Positions 1 to 8,500 of a stretch of 64,000 nucleotides of DNA are shown piece by piece; positions within the stretch are counted from its first letter, which is position 1; each line of letters starts with the position of its first letter. The stretch comes from Mariniblastus sp. (GTDB taxonomy: Bacteria > Planctomycetota > Planctomycetia > Pirellulales > Pirellulaceae). The stretch spans positions 29,452 to 93,451 of the forward strand of contig JAQWLH010000108.1 of assembly GCA_029247405.1 (NCBI GenBank), written 5' to 3'. A program made the translations under genes and the position numbers. The notes under the pieces were generated by a model. The model was given only the letters and a program-made list of their open reading frames with translations, was not told the origin of the DNA and did not search any database.

Positions 1-85
1 AAAGGGAGTCGAGAATAGGTCGTTCAACGATTCCCCATGAAAGACCCTCGCGAGTTAAAAATTTGCCCAAGGGTAAATGAAAAAA

Positions 86-1894
86 CTAATCCAGCCGTGT
101 CAGCATTAACAAACGAAATTCGATCGATTCGTCACCGGGAATATCGAGGGTCTTGAGAACAAGCTTGCCTGGGCCTTGGGTCAGGGTAATGGTTCCCATT
201 TCAAGCGGCTTAAAGTTCTTGACAAACGATTCGCCACGAACCGCACGATCCTGTTTGGCACCAATCAGTTGGGAAACATGGGAAGCGACAATTTTGGTGG
301 AAACTTTATTACCCCCCATCGAAAGCTCGACCACTGCTCCTAAGTCCTTCTTCGCACAACAGTAGTGAAGCTCGACTTTGTATTTCCCCGACTGCTGAAT
401 ATCAACGGGCCAGGAAATAGTATCGTCTGTGTCGACCCAGTTCATCATATACGAGCAATTGGGGAATCTATTGGACCGTTTCAGTTTACCGGAAATGACA
501 GCATCCCGAGCGGGTAACTGGGTTTTCGTCATGCTCGGGTGACCGATTGGAAATAATCGCACTTCCGTGTGATTTAGCTCCGACAAGACGTCATTTCTGA
601 ATTCTTGGACGGCAGACTTTAGTTCAGCTACTACTTCGGGTTTGTCAGTCACTGGTTGCTTTTGGCCATGGTCATCAATCAGATCATAAAGTACTCCTTG
701 GCTGTCCAACCGATAACGTTCACTTCGAACGCTGACTCTATTTTTCCAACAGGAGAAAAACTTTCGGGACGGACGATTGACTTTCGAACCCAAAAGATCC
801 AGATGGATCGACATCCCATCAAACTCTTTATTTGGCTCGTATTTTTTTTCGATTCCGCACAATGCCATCAAAGTTGGAAACAAGTCGATTGCACCTGAAA
901 CGGTATTGACCACCGACCCCGGTTTAATCTTGGCGGGCCAACGCATGAACAGCGGTGAGTGCACGCCCCCTTCATCCGTCGAACCCTTACGCCCTTTGAA
1001 GCCGGCGTTATAGCGTGTGCCGTTGGGGCCATTGTCACAAAAGTAAATCACAATCGTGTTGTCAGCCAAATTTAGCTCATCCAGTTTTGCCAAGACACGC
1101 CCTACGTTTTCATCGATATTCTCACACATGGCCAATGCCGCCCTCGCGTGATCAAGACCTTTGCCTTTTTGCTTGCTCGCTTTTTTGAATTGCGGCGGAA
1201 GCTGCGTCAACGGTTTGTCTTTGAACTTATTCCAATGCTTGTCAGGAACTTGCATGGGTGAGTGAGGCGTGTTGTAAGGTAAATAAACAAAAAATGGATT
1301 GTCACGATTTTGTTCGATAAAACTGATGGCATGATTCGTGAAATCGTCGACGACAAAACCCTTTCCACGAACGAGTTCTCCATTGTGCTCGAGGACCGGA
1401 TCAAAATAATGCCCCCAATGCCCACTGCAGAATCCATAATATTCTTCAAACCCGCGGGAATTGGGATGAAAGGGAGCTTGCATCCCGTTGTGCCATTTAC
1501 CAAATGCTGCTGTTGCGTATCCGGCCTGCTGAAAAGCCTCCGCAATCGTCATTTCATCAAGGTCCAATCGTTCTCCACCGGCAGAAGTCGAATAAACCCC
1601 TCCGCGTGGATGATACCGCCCCGTCAGAAACTCGGCCCGGGTAGGTGAACAAACCGGGCAAACATAAAAGTTTGAGACGAAAGCACCCTCGCGTGCCAAC
1701 CCGTCAATATTAGGTGTCGCCAGATCTTTATTGCCGGTGTAACTGAAATCACCATAGCCTTGATCATCAGACAAAAAAACAATGACATTGGGAAGCGCTT
1801 CAACTGATGCATCAACAACGGCTAAAGATTTTCGAAGTAAGATTAGCGACACCAACATCGCGACTGTGACAAAAGGGATCCATCGTCGGTTCAT
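86..1894 (-). CDS. Secreted sulfatase with C-terminal extension
   Basis: Formylglycine-dependent sulfatase (alkaline-phosphatase superfamily) that hydrolyses sulfate esters, probably on algal polysaccharides, in the periplasm or outside. An N-terminal hydrophobic signal segment (about residues 6-20) is followed by the metal-binding LSDDQGYGD motif and the CSPTR modification site, with Cys82 as the future formylglycine. After about residue 440 there is a beta-rich extension unlike the catalytic core that may bind carbohydrate. The track starts at a TTG (1903). I prefer the ATG three codons downstream at 1894, which begins directly before the signal sequence. It lies 12 bp after the upstream gene and is last in a three-gene run with the EF-hand protein and the alpha/beta hydrolase. 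Substrate is not predictable. Confidence 0.9.
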   Translation of the reverse strand: MNRRWIPFVTVAMLVSLILLRKSLAVVDASVEALPNVIVFLSDDQGYGDFSYTGNKDLATPNIDGLAREGAFVSNFYVCPVCSPTRAEFLTGRYHPRGGVYSTSAGGERLDLDEMTIAEAFQQAGYATAAFGKWHNGMQAPFHPNSRGFEEYYGFCSGHWGHYFDPVLEHNGELVRGKGFVVDDFTNHAISFIEQNRDNPFFVYLPYNTPHSPMQVPDKHWNKFKDKPLTQLPPQFKKASKQKGKGLDHARAALAMCENIDENVGRVLAKLDELNLADNTIVIYFCDNGPNGTRYNAGFKGRKGSTDEGGVHSPLFMRWPAKIKPGSVVNTVSGAIDLFPTLMALCGIEKKYEPNKEFDGMSIHLDLLGSKVNRPSRKFFSCWKNRVSVRSERYRLDSQGVLYDLIDDHGQKQPVTDKPEVVAELKSAVQEFRNDVLSELNHTEVRLFPIGHPSMTKTQLPARDAVISGKLKRSNRFPNCSYMMNWVDTDDTISWPVDIQQSGKYKVELHYCCAKKDLGAVVELSMGGNKVSTKIVASHVSQLIGAKQDRAVRGESFVKNFKPLEMGTITLTQGPGKLVLKTLDIPGDESIEFRLLMLTRLD

Positions 1895-1906
1895 CTGATT
1901 CAATTT

Positions 1907-3442
1907 TCACTTGAGTAATGGTTGTGATTCCAAGGGCTGGAGCGCCGGGTCGCCAAGCACGACATAAAGAAGACGCATTTGGGGCAAACGTTTACTGCTT
2001 TTTTGCTTGTTCGAAATCACGAATCCTCCCGACGTGATTCCACTCTGATCAATTAAGCCGTTGATCAACTGCTGATAAGCCTGTCCGACCGTTTGACCAC
2101 GCAACCAACTCTCAAGTACCGGGTAGAGATGGGGAAATCCACTACTTAACCGCTGATGTCCAAAAGCGACAATCGCCCCGTTATCTACAGCGCGAACGAT
2201 AAAGGCGTCGCGGGGTTGAACGTCATATCCACCCGGCGCACGCCCCATGGCCGGAAGGTCAGATTTCATGGGAGACGCAGAAAAGCAGGAACCTGACAGC
2301 AGAACTTTTCCACTCATATCGTCAGCTAAACCATCAACATCGAGACTGCATGACATCCCGGGAATCCCGTGACCATGCATGACCACAAGGTTAGACTCGT
2401 CGAATGCCTGACCTGCCGCGGGGGGCAGTTCCTTGACGAAATCTCCCCGCGACTGAGTCTTCAGGTTCCATATTTTTTCGCCCTCGAGCCTCGGCGCTTG
2501 ATCAGCAGTTTGACCGTAGATCGCGACGATTGGAGTTTCTAGATTCGCTTTTTTGAAATGCTTTCTCAAGATGCCAGACTTTTGCAGAGACCTCGTCTCA
2601 CGAGTGCTCTGAACCTGATTAATCGCAAATGGCTTTAACGATTTTGGCGTCACCGGCACATGATCTAGCGATTGATCAATCAGTTTCGAAAATGACTTTG
2701 AGTTGGAAGCCAAAAGAATGCCGGGAAAACAATCGAGCTGTGGATCCTCGTCAATGCTGGAAAGCAACTCCCAAATCCCCAGCAACATATTCTCACGAAA
2801 TGATTCCATCCTGGGAGCCACGGCGACAAATTTGACTTTACCATCCCGCAATTGCATGCGAATTTTTTCAAACAGCTCCGCATTCTGATGCAATATCGCA
2901 AGATCTTCCACAGAAATAATCGTTGCGTTGTGATGCTCAGCGAGCTTTTCAATTGAGCTCAGGTAATCTTCATCTTGATGATCCGTCAGAATGAAATACT
3001 TGTCACCAGCGACCGGATGCAAAGTCGTTTTTAAAACAAATTGTGAGTTAGAGGCGACAGCACGATCAAGCTTCGTCCCCTCACCCACTCGTTTGAGGTT
3101 CGCTACATCCGGAATCGAAAACTCTCTTTCCGAAAGCGGTTCCATTGAACGGGGCGATGAATTCCGGCGAGGCGCATTGGAGATTCGAGAGCCGTCAGCC
3201 GCAATACCAAATTTAGCGCGAAACTTGATCACCTCGAGCTTGGAAGCCTCGCCATTCTTGTCAGCATCCCACCGAGGGTGTTGCCGGGCGTACCTCCCGC
3301 TTTTGACCACTTCTTCTTTTGATATTAATCCATCGTGATTGGAGTCCAACGCCTTAAAGATCTCATCGACATGGGGCTGGTCTTGAGCAGGGACCGAACC
3401 ACAGGAAAACAAAACGAACGCGATGAAGGAAATATATTTCAT
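1907..3442 (-). CDS. Secreted EF-hand protein with clan-CD (C25/caspase-like) peptidase signature
   Basis: The start is taken at the ATG at 3442 (the track used TTG at 3451), giving a signal peptide ending near SVPAQ. Two EF-hand-like loops follow (DSNHDGLISKEE and DADKNGEASK, about residues 30-75), so calcium binding is likely. The C-terminal half carries MHGHG (His356 and His358) and, about 30 residues later, SGSCFSA (Cys386). This is the His-Gly plus Cys arrangement of clan CD cysteine peptidases such as gingipain C25. Peptidase activity is inferred from these motifs only; it could be an inactive homologue. It lies between a sulfatase and an esterase on the same strand, 24 and 12 bp apart, so a role in extracellular degradation or processing is plausible. 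Confidence 0.65.
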   Translation of the reverse strand: MKYISFIAFVLFSCGSVPAQDQPHVDEIFKALDSNHDGLISKEEVVKSGRYARQHPRWDADKNGEASKLEVIKFRAKFGIAADGSRISNAPRRNSSPRSMEPLSEREFSIPDVANLKRVGEGTKLDRAVASNSQFVLKTTLHPVAGDKYFILTDHQDEDYLSSIEKLAEHHNATIISVEDLAILHQNAELFEKIRMQLRDGKVKFVAVAPRMESFRENMLLGIWELLSSIDEDPQLDCFPGILLASNSKSFSKLIDQSLDHVPVTPKSLKPFAINQVQSTRETRSLQKSGILRKHFKKANLETPIVAIYGQTADQAPRLEGEKIWNLKTQSRGDFVKELPPAAGQAFDESNLVVMHGHGIPGMSCSLDVDGLADDMSGKVLLSGSCFSASPMKSDLPAMGRAPGGYDVQPRDAFIVRAVDNGAIVAFGHQRLSSGFPHLYPVLESWLRGQTVGQAYQQLINGLIDQSGITSGGFVISNKQKSSKRLPQMRLLYVVLGDPALQPLESQPLLK

Positions 3443-3466
3443 GAAGCACAATTTAAGTTGACGTGT

Positions 3467-4417
3467 CTATTTTTTTAACGAGCCATCCGCGAGGAATCCC
3501 GATGTTCTCAACCAAGACTCGAGTTGATGATGCCACTTCGAAACGGGATGGAGCGAGTCTCGGATTCCATAGCCGTGTCCGCCTTTGCTGTAAACATGAA
3601 GTTCCGCCGGAACTTTGTGTTCTCGCAACTTGGCAAACAACAACGCCGACTGGGCACCACGAAAGCGATCGTCCCAGGTCACCGCCATAAATGTTGGCGG
3701 TGTCTTCGGGGTGACGGTGATCAAAGAACCAAGTTGGGCCACGTTGTCTTGATACCCATCTGCCAGATAGGCCGCGTAAATTGGGCAGATGAAATCAGGG
3801 CGTGCACTTTGCTTGTCTACATCATCCATTGGCTCGTAACACTTAGTGTCGTATTGAACACCTGACATGACCGTTAAGTGACCGCCCGCTGAAAACCCCA
3901 ACGTACCAATGCGGTTTGGATCAATTTGATATTCGTCGGCACGATGCCTCACCCACCGAATGGCACGCTGGACATCTTGCATCGGTTCCCAGTGGATGTT
4001 GTCTGGCAATCTCCGGGGAACCCGATATTTGAGTATAAAGGCGGAAACACCAATTGAGTTAAACCACTCCGCCAGTTCGACTCCTTCGTGTTGCCATGCC
4101 AAAACGTTGTACCCCCCGCCGGGGCAAATAACGACCGCACAGCCATTTGATTTTTCAGCGGGTGCCAGCGATACGGTCAGAGTAGGCGAGTCGACGTAAA
4201 GCACATGCCCACGAGAATGCACTGCTTCCTTCGCCTTGAGTTCTTCAACCCTCTTCGCATCCAACTGCGTAGCTCCAGCAGGCAAACCATTTGGCCAGAT
4301 CTTAATTTCTGTTGTTTTACCCTTCGCAACCTCCTGAGCATGGGCAACATTGACCCAAGTCATCACCAACAGGACGCAAACCAAAGAACCAACTAGACGG
4401 AGCACTCTAGATTTCAT
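3467..4417 (-). CDS. Secreted alpha/beta hydrolase (acetyl-esterase / BD-FAE-like)
   Basis: An ATG start gives a clear signal peptide ending near VAHA. The oxyanion-hole motif is ICPGGGYN, the nucleophile elbow is GFSAGGH, a late Asp lies in TWDDRF and the His in GGHGYG, which completes a Ser-Asp-His triad. This is the pattern of planctomycete acetyl-xylan-esterase-like hydrolases (COG0657 type), which remove ester groups from carbohydrates. It is first in the minus-strand run with the EF-hand protein and the sulfatase, so de-esterification and desulfation may be coupled. Substrate unknown. Confidence 0.88.
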   Translation of the reverse strand: MKSRVLRLVGSLVCVLLVMTWVNVAHAQEVAKGKTTEIKIWPNGLPAGATQLDAKRVEELKAKEAVHSRGHVLYVDSPTLTVSLAPAEKSNGCAVVICPGGGYNVLAWQHEGVELAEWFNSIGVSAFILKYRVPRRLPDNIHWEPMQDVQRAIRWVRHRADEYQIDPNRIGTLGFSAGGHLTVMSGVQYDTKCYEPMDDVDKQSARPDFICPIYAAYLADGYQDNVAQLGSLITVTPKTPPTFMAVTWDDRFRGAQSALLFAKLREHKVPAELHVYSKGGHGYGIRDSLHPVSKWHHQLESWLRTSGFLADGSLKK

Positions 4418-5387
4418 GAAAAGCCAGTCAAATGATAAAGTAAAAGTTCATTACGAAACACGACCAAACGAAGCACTCGCGGTTCCACACGACATCCATT
4501 CTAGCTGCAATTGCGAACCGTCGTCGACACTTAATGCCTCGAAATTGTGGCACACCCGCCTCACAATGGCTTGAAATTTTTTTGTAAAACCCCATTTGCT
4601 CCATCGTCACCTTAGATAGAAACAGCTAACTATTAAATGGATTGGCAAAGGAGAATCGTCCGAGTCCACCTCATCCAACACGCCGACTAATTCGGCCATC
4701 CTTCGGAAAACCTGTTTGGATATCTCTGGCTGCCAACACATGAGTTACCCCCTGCAATGTTACGCCAAGACACTTCCTTACAAACGCTCCCCAACACTTT
4801 AAAACAAAGAAAAATCCACCTCATGGATGACCTTAAACTTGCGGGCAGTTTTTTTCTATGGCTACTCAGCGCTTGGATACTACTTAGGCTGGCGTTTCTT
4901 TTACTTGGCATCGAGATTGATTGGGATGGAAATTAATCCCCAGGCCGAGCAGCGGTGACGAGTGAGGACCACCCTGGTCATGGCGAGTTTGTTACCACTC
5001 TTGGGACAACATTTCGCGAACGATGGCTGACAACTGAGAAAGTGGAGGGTGGAATTTGAACCGTTCAAACGCCGGGAAATTCCAAGGCGACACAACGCCG
5101 TCGACTTCGCAAGCCGAGGTGCTATCTTTCGAGAAGAAAAATCTTCTCTTCAACGGGAAGCTTGCTCTTCGGATTTTGCCCGCGCCGACCTGTTGTCCCG
5201 ACCGCAAATAACCTGGCCTGAGGGGTGTTATCGTAAGCAAGGCTTGCAATAACACTCCATAGAGCCAATTTGCTCGACTTTCTCGAATCCGCTCGCTACG
5301 ATGCGACTGTTCTGTACGTCTGGAGACGGCAGATAAGGAGTTATCACCGACCCGACACAAATACATAGTTATCCACCTTAAGAATCT
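4418..5387. other. Long intergenic stretch, no supported gene
   Basis: About 970 bases without a credible coding region. The minus-strand 168-residue ORF (4992-5498) has no recognisable domain, an unusual Arg/Ser-rich composition, and runs into the better-supported gene at 5388. The stretch holds the upstream region of the alpha/beta hydrolase and one strong hairpin (5225-5255). Near 5340 and 5367 GTTATC words occur that resemble, on the opposite strand, motifs of the cassette-like spacers further right. Confidence 0.5.
5225..5255. repeat. 31-bp imperfect hairpin
   Basis: GTGTTATCGTAAGC and GCTTGCAATAACAC form arms pairing at 12 of 14 positions around a 3-base AAG loop. No T-tract follows, so it is not an obvious terminator. 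The outer arms contain the same GTTAT/ATAAC words seen in the attC-like sites to the right, so it may mark the edge of that array. Confidence 0.6.
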
Positions 5388-5879
5388 ATGACTGAACGCG
5401 CGGCGAAATCGAACTGGAAGACTCTTGATGCGCCGCAGCAATGCGAACCGCTGGAATACGAGTACGTTTTCGACGACGCAGATGCAGACCGCCTGCAACT
5501 TGGATTAATCCCCCGAGAAATGGAGGACAAATGGTTTGTCTATTTTGAAAACGGCTGGGTCTACCTGCACCGTAGCTGGACTGGGTTCCTGATTTATTGG
5601 CTCAGACTAGATGGCTGTCCCGACGGTGTTCGCGTTGTCGAATCGTGGGTTAATCGTAACTCAGATCAATATCTTGAAACCGATACGGCATATGACCGGA
5701 TGATGCTTGATTTCTTGCTTCGACGGATGCTTCTCGGCCACGAAGTAGATTTCCCCGTGCGATCCGCCGATAACCCAACCAATACACCCGGTGTTTATCA
5801 ACATCACGTCGTAGGGCGAGCCTATCCTGAGAAAACTGTCTCTGATGGCAACTCAAACGACGAACCAGACCGTGGATAA
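5388..5879 (+). CDS. Conserved hypothetical protein, Trp-rich
   Basis: A 163-residue soluble protein with no signal peptide or membrane segment. The core MEDKWFVYFENGWVYLHRSW followed by RLDGCPDGVRVVESWVNR gives the impression of a known uncharacterised family found in scattered bacteria, but I cannot name a function. The ATG start is unambiguous in context. Its TAA stop lies inside TGGATAACAAATTGATGA, the motif that recurs at the 3' end of other genes in this region, consistent with being a cassette cargo gene. Confidence 0.7.
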   Translation: MTERAAKSNWKTLDAPQQCEPLEYEYVFDDADADRLQLGLIPREMEDKWFVYFENGWVYLHRSWTGFLIYWLRLDGCPDGVRVVESWVNRNSDQYLETDTAYDRMMLDFLLRRMLLGHEVDFPVRSADNPTNTPGVYQHHVVGRAYPEKTVSDGNSNDEPDRG

Positions 5880-5892
5880 CAAATTGATGAGC
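5875..5892 (+). repeat. attC-like left half-site overlapping the stop codon
   Basis: GGATAACAAATTGATGA contains the TAA stop of the preceding gene. It resembles the left ends at 6154, 6823 and 11315. No matching right half was found before the next ORF, so the site may be truncated. Confidence 0.35.
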
Positions 5893-5903
5893 TTGCGCTG
5901 CTT

Positions 5904-6150
5904 ATGCCGGGCGGATTTGTGTTGGCTCTCCGCACCTACTGCGACGGTCCACGGAACGCGAAACTCAGTGAACACGATCATTACGGACCGTACGTGTACC
6001 TCAAAGTCATGACTTGGTCGGTTGCTGGAATTGATGGCAATTCAATTCACGAGACTCATCAATGGCTAGGGCGAACCGTATCCCAAACTCAAAAAAGCAC
6101 TCAAGGCCTGCAGCGACGGGATGTACCAGATCGCCACTCACGGCCGCTGA
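5904..6150 (+). pseudogene. Frameshifted small hypothetical gene
   Basis: From the ATG at 5904 the frame reads a plausible soluble protein containing KLSEHDHYGPYVYLKVMTW and then IHETHQWLG, after which the frame loses protein character. Removing one G from the GGG run at 6069-6071 joins it to GEPYPKLKKALKACSDGMYQ in the next frame, which ends at a TGA at 6148-6150 just before an attC-like TGATAACAAA. This points to a single +1 frameshift, biological or a sequencing error. Function unknown. Confidence 0.45.
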
Positions 6151-6153
6151 GTT

Positions 6154-6322
6154 GATAACAAAGCGATGAACGCCGAGCCGTCAATACAAATGCACTTGGC
6201 ATTGCTGCCGCTAAACAAACCTAAATTATTTTTGACAGTTCGAACTTGGTTCGTTCTAATCAAGATAGGCGGTTGACAGCAGGCAACATCGCTCGTCGAC
6301 CCAGTGATCACGAACGCAATCC
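6154..6322 (+). repeat. attC-like spacer, site B
   Basis: The left end GATAACAAAGCGATGAACG and the right end TCGACCCAGTGATCACGAACG bracket a spacer ending 7 bp before the next start codon. The left GATGAAC and right GTGATC blocks are roughly complementary with one unpaired G on the left, as in integron attC sites. At 169 bp it is longer than usual. Confidence 0.4.
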
Positions 6323-6329
6323 TGTTAAA

Positions 6330-6827
6330 ATGAACGTCAACCCTGACCAAAATCAAACAAACTTTGTCGGCACAAGAACGCCAGCCGTTCGAGCCGCACT
6401 GGCTGGCATTGCAGTTGCCGGTTTCCTGATACTGGGGTTCCTTTTCCTCCATTCGATGAAAATGCATGACTGGACGATTGCAATTTTATCGGTAGTTGGA
6501 GGGCTGTCGGTCATCCCGTGGGCTTCTCACCGATCATCTGCTCGAGATTGCTGGACAGGCACTGTGTCATTGGCGGCTGGGGCATTGTGTGGAATCGGCG
6601 CTGTTATGATTTATTTAGGAATGTTTCATTTCGAATGGTTTAGTGAAATCTTCAATCACAAAGAAACCGGACCAATAGGAATGTCCCTTTTTGCAGCCTT
6701 AGGATTCGGTGTGGGTGGATATGCCACATTGCTTACACTGATTTGGTGTTCGTTGCCAACCAGTACGAGCGTTCCAACACTTTTCACAAGCTGCTTCAAA
6801 ACAACATCATCACAAAAAGCAAGATAA
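6330..6827 (+). CDS. Small integral membrane protein, unknown function
   Basis: 165 residues from the ATG at 6330. The track started at a TTG at 6246 that lies inside the spacer. There are about four transmembrane segments (for example AALAGIAVAGFLILGFLFL and ISMSLFAALGF-like stretches). No domain recognised. The stop TAA is part of AGATAACAACCCGATG, the left end of the next attC-like site. Confidence 0.6.
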   Translation: MNVNPDQNQTNFVGTRTPAVRAALAGIAVAGFLILGFLFLHSMKMHDWTIAILSVVGGLSVIPWASHRSSARDCWTGTVSLAAGALCGIGAVMIYLGMFHFEWFSEIFNHKETGPIGMSLFAALGFGVGGYATLLTLIWCSLPTSTSVPTLFTSCFKTTSSQKAR

Positions 6828-6909
6828 CAACCCGATGTGTCAATTCGCCCAAAGCGATTGTTTTGAATTTTAGATCACCGTGGCGTCTTGGTGATCGTGG
6901 CCGTTTGAC
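6823..6909 (+). repeat. attC-like spacer, site C
   Basis: 87 bp. The left end GATAACAACCCGATGTGTCAA overlaps the stop of the preceding gene. The right end is GGCGTCTTGGTGATCGTGG followed by CCGTTTGAC. The left CGAT(G)TGTCAA and right TTGGTGATCG pair with one unpaired G. An inner perfect 7-bp inverted repeat, GATCACC (6873-6879) with GGTGATC (6890-6896), adds a second hairpin. Length fits the attC family. Confidence 0.5.
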
Positions 6910-6926
6910 TTCTGCATCTCACAGAA

Positions 6927-7031
6927 ATGAAGGCCGCTCAAACTCCACCGATTCCGCCGCTCAGAAATCATGCCGCGACCTCCGAAGATCGCAAGCGGTT
7001 TGAACCACTCCACCGGAATCCCTCCGTATGA
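6927..7031 (+). CDS. Possible 34-residue ORF coupled to the next gene
   Basis: The ATG at 6927 opens a short Pro- and Arg-rich reading frame (MKAAQTPPIPPLRNHAATSE...), whose TGA overlaps the next ATG as ATGA at 7028-7031. It is too short for the track. No homology recognised; it may be chance, a leader or a remnant. Confidence 0.25.
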   Translation: MKAAQTPPIPPLRNHAATSEDRKRFEPLHRNPSV

Positions 7032-7150
7032 AATACACTCTCACCGTCTTCATGATATTGCTAATACTTGCCTGGCTGTCAGTGTTGCACGCTGAAGAAT
7101 CCACCGAACAAGCTCGCTGGTGCGTTAAAGACCTAGGGTTCAAACCATGA
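7028..7150 (+). CDS. Small 40-residue protein with signal-like segment
   Basis: MKYTLTVFMILLILAWLSVL followed by HAEESTEQARW is a credible signal peptide or membrane anchor with a short mature tail containing one Cys. The stop overlaps the next start as ATGA (7147-7150), implying translational coupling with the membrane protein at 7147. It is below the ORF-track size cut-off. It could be a real small exported protein or the truncated start of a longer gene. Confidence 0.4.
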   Translation: MKYTLTVFMILLILAWLSVLHAEESTEQARWCVKDLGFKP

Positions 7151-7599
7151 AAAGAAAGGCCACGTCCACTAACCAGAGCAGCGGTCACCCAAAAGTGTTA
7201 TCCGACGTCGAGTTACCCAATCCATACTCGACACCAACCGCACCAGCATCAGCCTCGAACGCCCAGTCGCAAGAATCGCAACCAATGTGGGCTGTTCGTG
7301 TCGCAATCGTATTCTGCACGTTGACGACCGTTATCTTTTTGCTTGCTGCGATTGTTCTTATCCCACAAGCCATCCGTCTTGCAAATGATGCGACGCAACT
7401 CCCGACGCAGTTCCAGAGCTCAAATGACGCAGCAATTCAGGGTAGTTGGTTGCTTGGCATTGCCAGTGTGTTTCTTGCTTTTTCCAATTTAGCAGCTGCG
7501 ATTCTCGCCTATCGGAAACAGATCTATGTCGCATGGTCTATACTCGGAGCATCAGTTGCATCCTTTATTGGACTTGCAATCATTTTCAAGCCGACGTAA
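7147..7599 (+). CDS. Small membrane protein with NPYSTP motif
   Basis: 150 residues. A low-complexity N-terminal tail contains NPYSTP, a motif common at the start of small planctomycete membrane proteins. About three transmembrane helices follow (AIVFCTLTTVIFLLAAIVLI, LLGIASVFLAFSNLAAAILA, WSILGASVASFIGLAIIF). Function unknown. It is coupled by ATGA to the 40-residue ORF upstream. Confidence 0.6.
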   Translation: MKRKATSTNQSSGHPKVLSDVELPNPYSTPTAPASASNAQSQESQPMWAVRVAIVFCTLTTVIFLLAAIVLIPQAIRLANDATQLPTQFQSSNDAAIQGSWLLGIASVFLAFSNLAAAILAYRKQIYVAWSILGASVASFIGLAIIFKPT

Positions 7600-7723
7600 T
7601 TGTAACCACGATCGCTTCACAACAATCTAACCCCCTAAAAGCGTCAGCGCCCCGGTGACGGCTTGGTCGCGGGATTGCTTGCGGGGCATAATCTATCACA
7701 CCGCTTCGATTTCAGGCAGACGT

Positions 7724-7750
7724 GGTCGACCAGTGATTCGGCGGTCTTCA
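7724..7750 (+). repeat. attC-like right half-site, site D
   Basis: GGTCGACCAGTGATTCGGCG is closely similar to TCGACCCAGTGATCACG of site B and lies 23 bp before the next start codon. The corresponding left end after 7599 is not clear. Confidence 0.35.
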
Positions 7751-7772
7751 CCCTTATCCGGTTGATTACTCA

Positions 7773-8240
7773 ATGCAACCCAACAACAAAGTTGACGAAG
7801 CTGGCGAACGACGCATTTTGCGAGTGACTGCCTCAATCATTATCATTGGATTTGTGGTGTATGGCATCGTCGTCGCAGCGGGTGAACAATCGGTTTCGGC
7901 GCCGCTCGGGATCGCGGCATTTACCGGTTTTGCGATTTTTACCGGAGTATTAATGTCGACGATATTGGGCAGACTTTATCGCCAACACGAAGTTCGCGAG
8001 TTTAGACTTGATCTTGCGAATCTGATTCTGGTTTCCGTTTTGATCGCCATGCCCTTCGCCGCCGCGAATACTGTCTGGGAAATTTTTCACATGCAGAACA
8101 TCGACGGCGCCACAGAAAACAAGACCGCAGTGCTACTGGTACTGGCTGGCATCGCAGCATTCTTGTTGTTTCCCATTCTCGTCCTTACTGAGGCGTTGCT
8201 CCACTGGCATTCACTGTTTTCTAAAAACAGAAATCACTGA
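7773..8240 (+). CDS. Small integral membrane protein, unknown function
   Basis: 155 residues with a clear ATG start. It has about four transmembrane segments (ASIIIIGFVVYGIVVAAG, GIAAFTGFAIFTGVLMSTIL, LILVSVLIAMPFAAANTVW, VLLVLAGIAAFLLFPILVL) and a charged loop RLYRQHEVREFRLD. No family recognised. It is isolated between two cassette-like spacers, so probably its own transcription or cassette unit. Confidence 0.6.
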   Translation: MQPNNKVDEAGERRILRVTASIIIIGFVVYGIVVAAGEQSVSAPLGIAAFTGFAIFTGVLMSTILGRLYRQHEVREFRLDLANLILVSVLIAMPFAAANTVWEIFHMQNIDGATENKTAVLLVLAGIAAFLLFPILVLTEALLHWHSLFSKNRNH

Positions 8241-8454
8241 CATTTCCACCCAACACCATAAAACAATGCGAGGCATACAAAGCTCGCAAGGTCTGCAAAG
8301 TCGTGCGATGAAATGAACCAAGGGTATGCTTTTGAATGCTGCGATTGCAAGAAACAGAACGCTATAATGGATCTCGACTGATCGCAGTTCGCCGCTCATC
8401 AACAAAATACACCTACGTCGCCGACGGTGCGGGAGTTAAAGCAACGATCACTCC

Positions 8455-8484
8455 GGCGAATCGATGATCAGCGTCGTTACCTGA
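8455..8484 (+). repeat. attC-like right half-site, site E
   Basis: GGCGAATCGATGATCAGCG followed by TCGTTACCTGAC matches the pattern of the other right ends (GGCG..., TGATC, then CGTT) and ends 17 bp before the start of the acyl-carrier-like gene. A candidate left end (ATAAAACAATGCGAGG near 8258) is weak. Confidence 0.35.
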
Positions 8485-8487
8485 CTT

Positions 8488-8491
8488 GGAG
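8488..8491 (+). promoter_or_regulatory. Ribosome binding site fixing the start at 8501
   Basis: GGAG lies 9 bases upstream of the ATG at 8501 and within the first codons of the TTG-started ORF of the track. This supports initiation at 8501, so that the protein begins MGLEAVELVM. Confidence 0.55.
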
Positions 8492-8500
8492 AATCCAATT

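Noticed and set aside
5340-5376. Inverted attC-like site upstream of 5388 (GTTATCACC, GTTATCCACC)
   Set aside because: Resembles half-sites on the minus strand, but the halves are too close and no cargo gene fits; not counted.
4992-5498. Minus-strand 168-residue ORF
   Set aside because: No domain, odd Arg/Ser-rich composition, and it overlaps the start of the better-supported gene at 5388.
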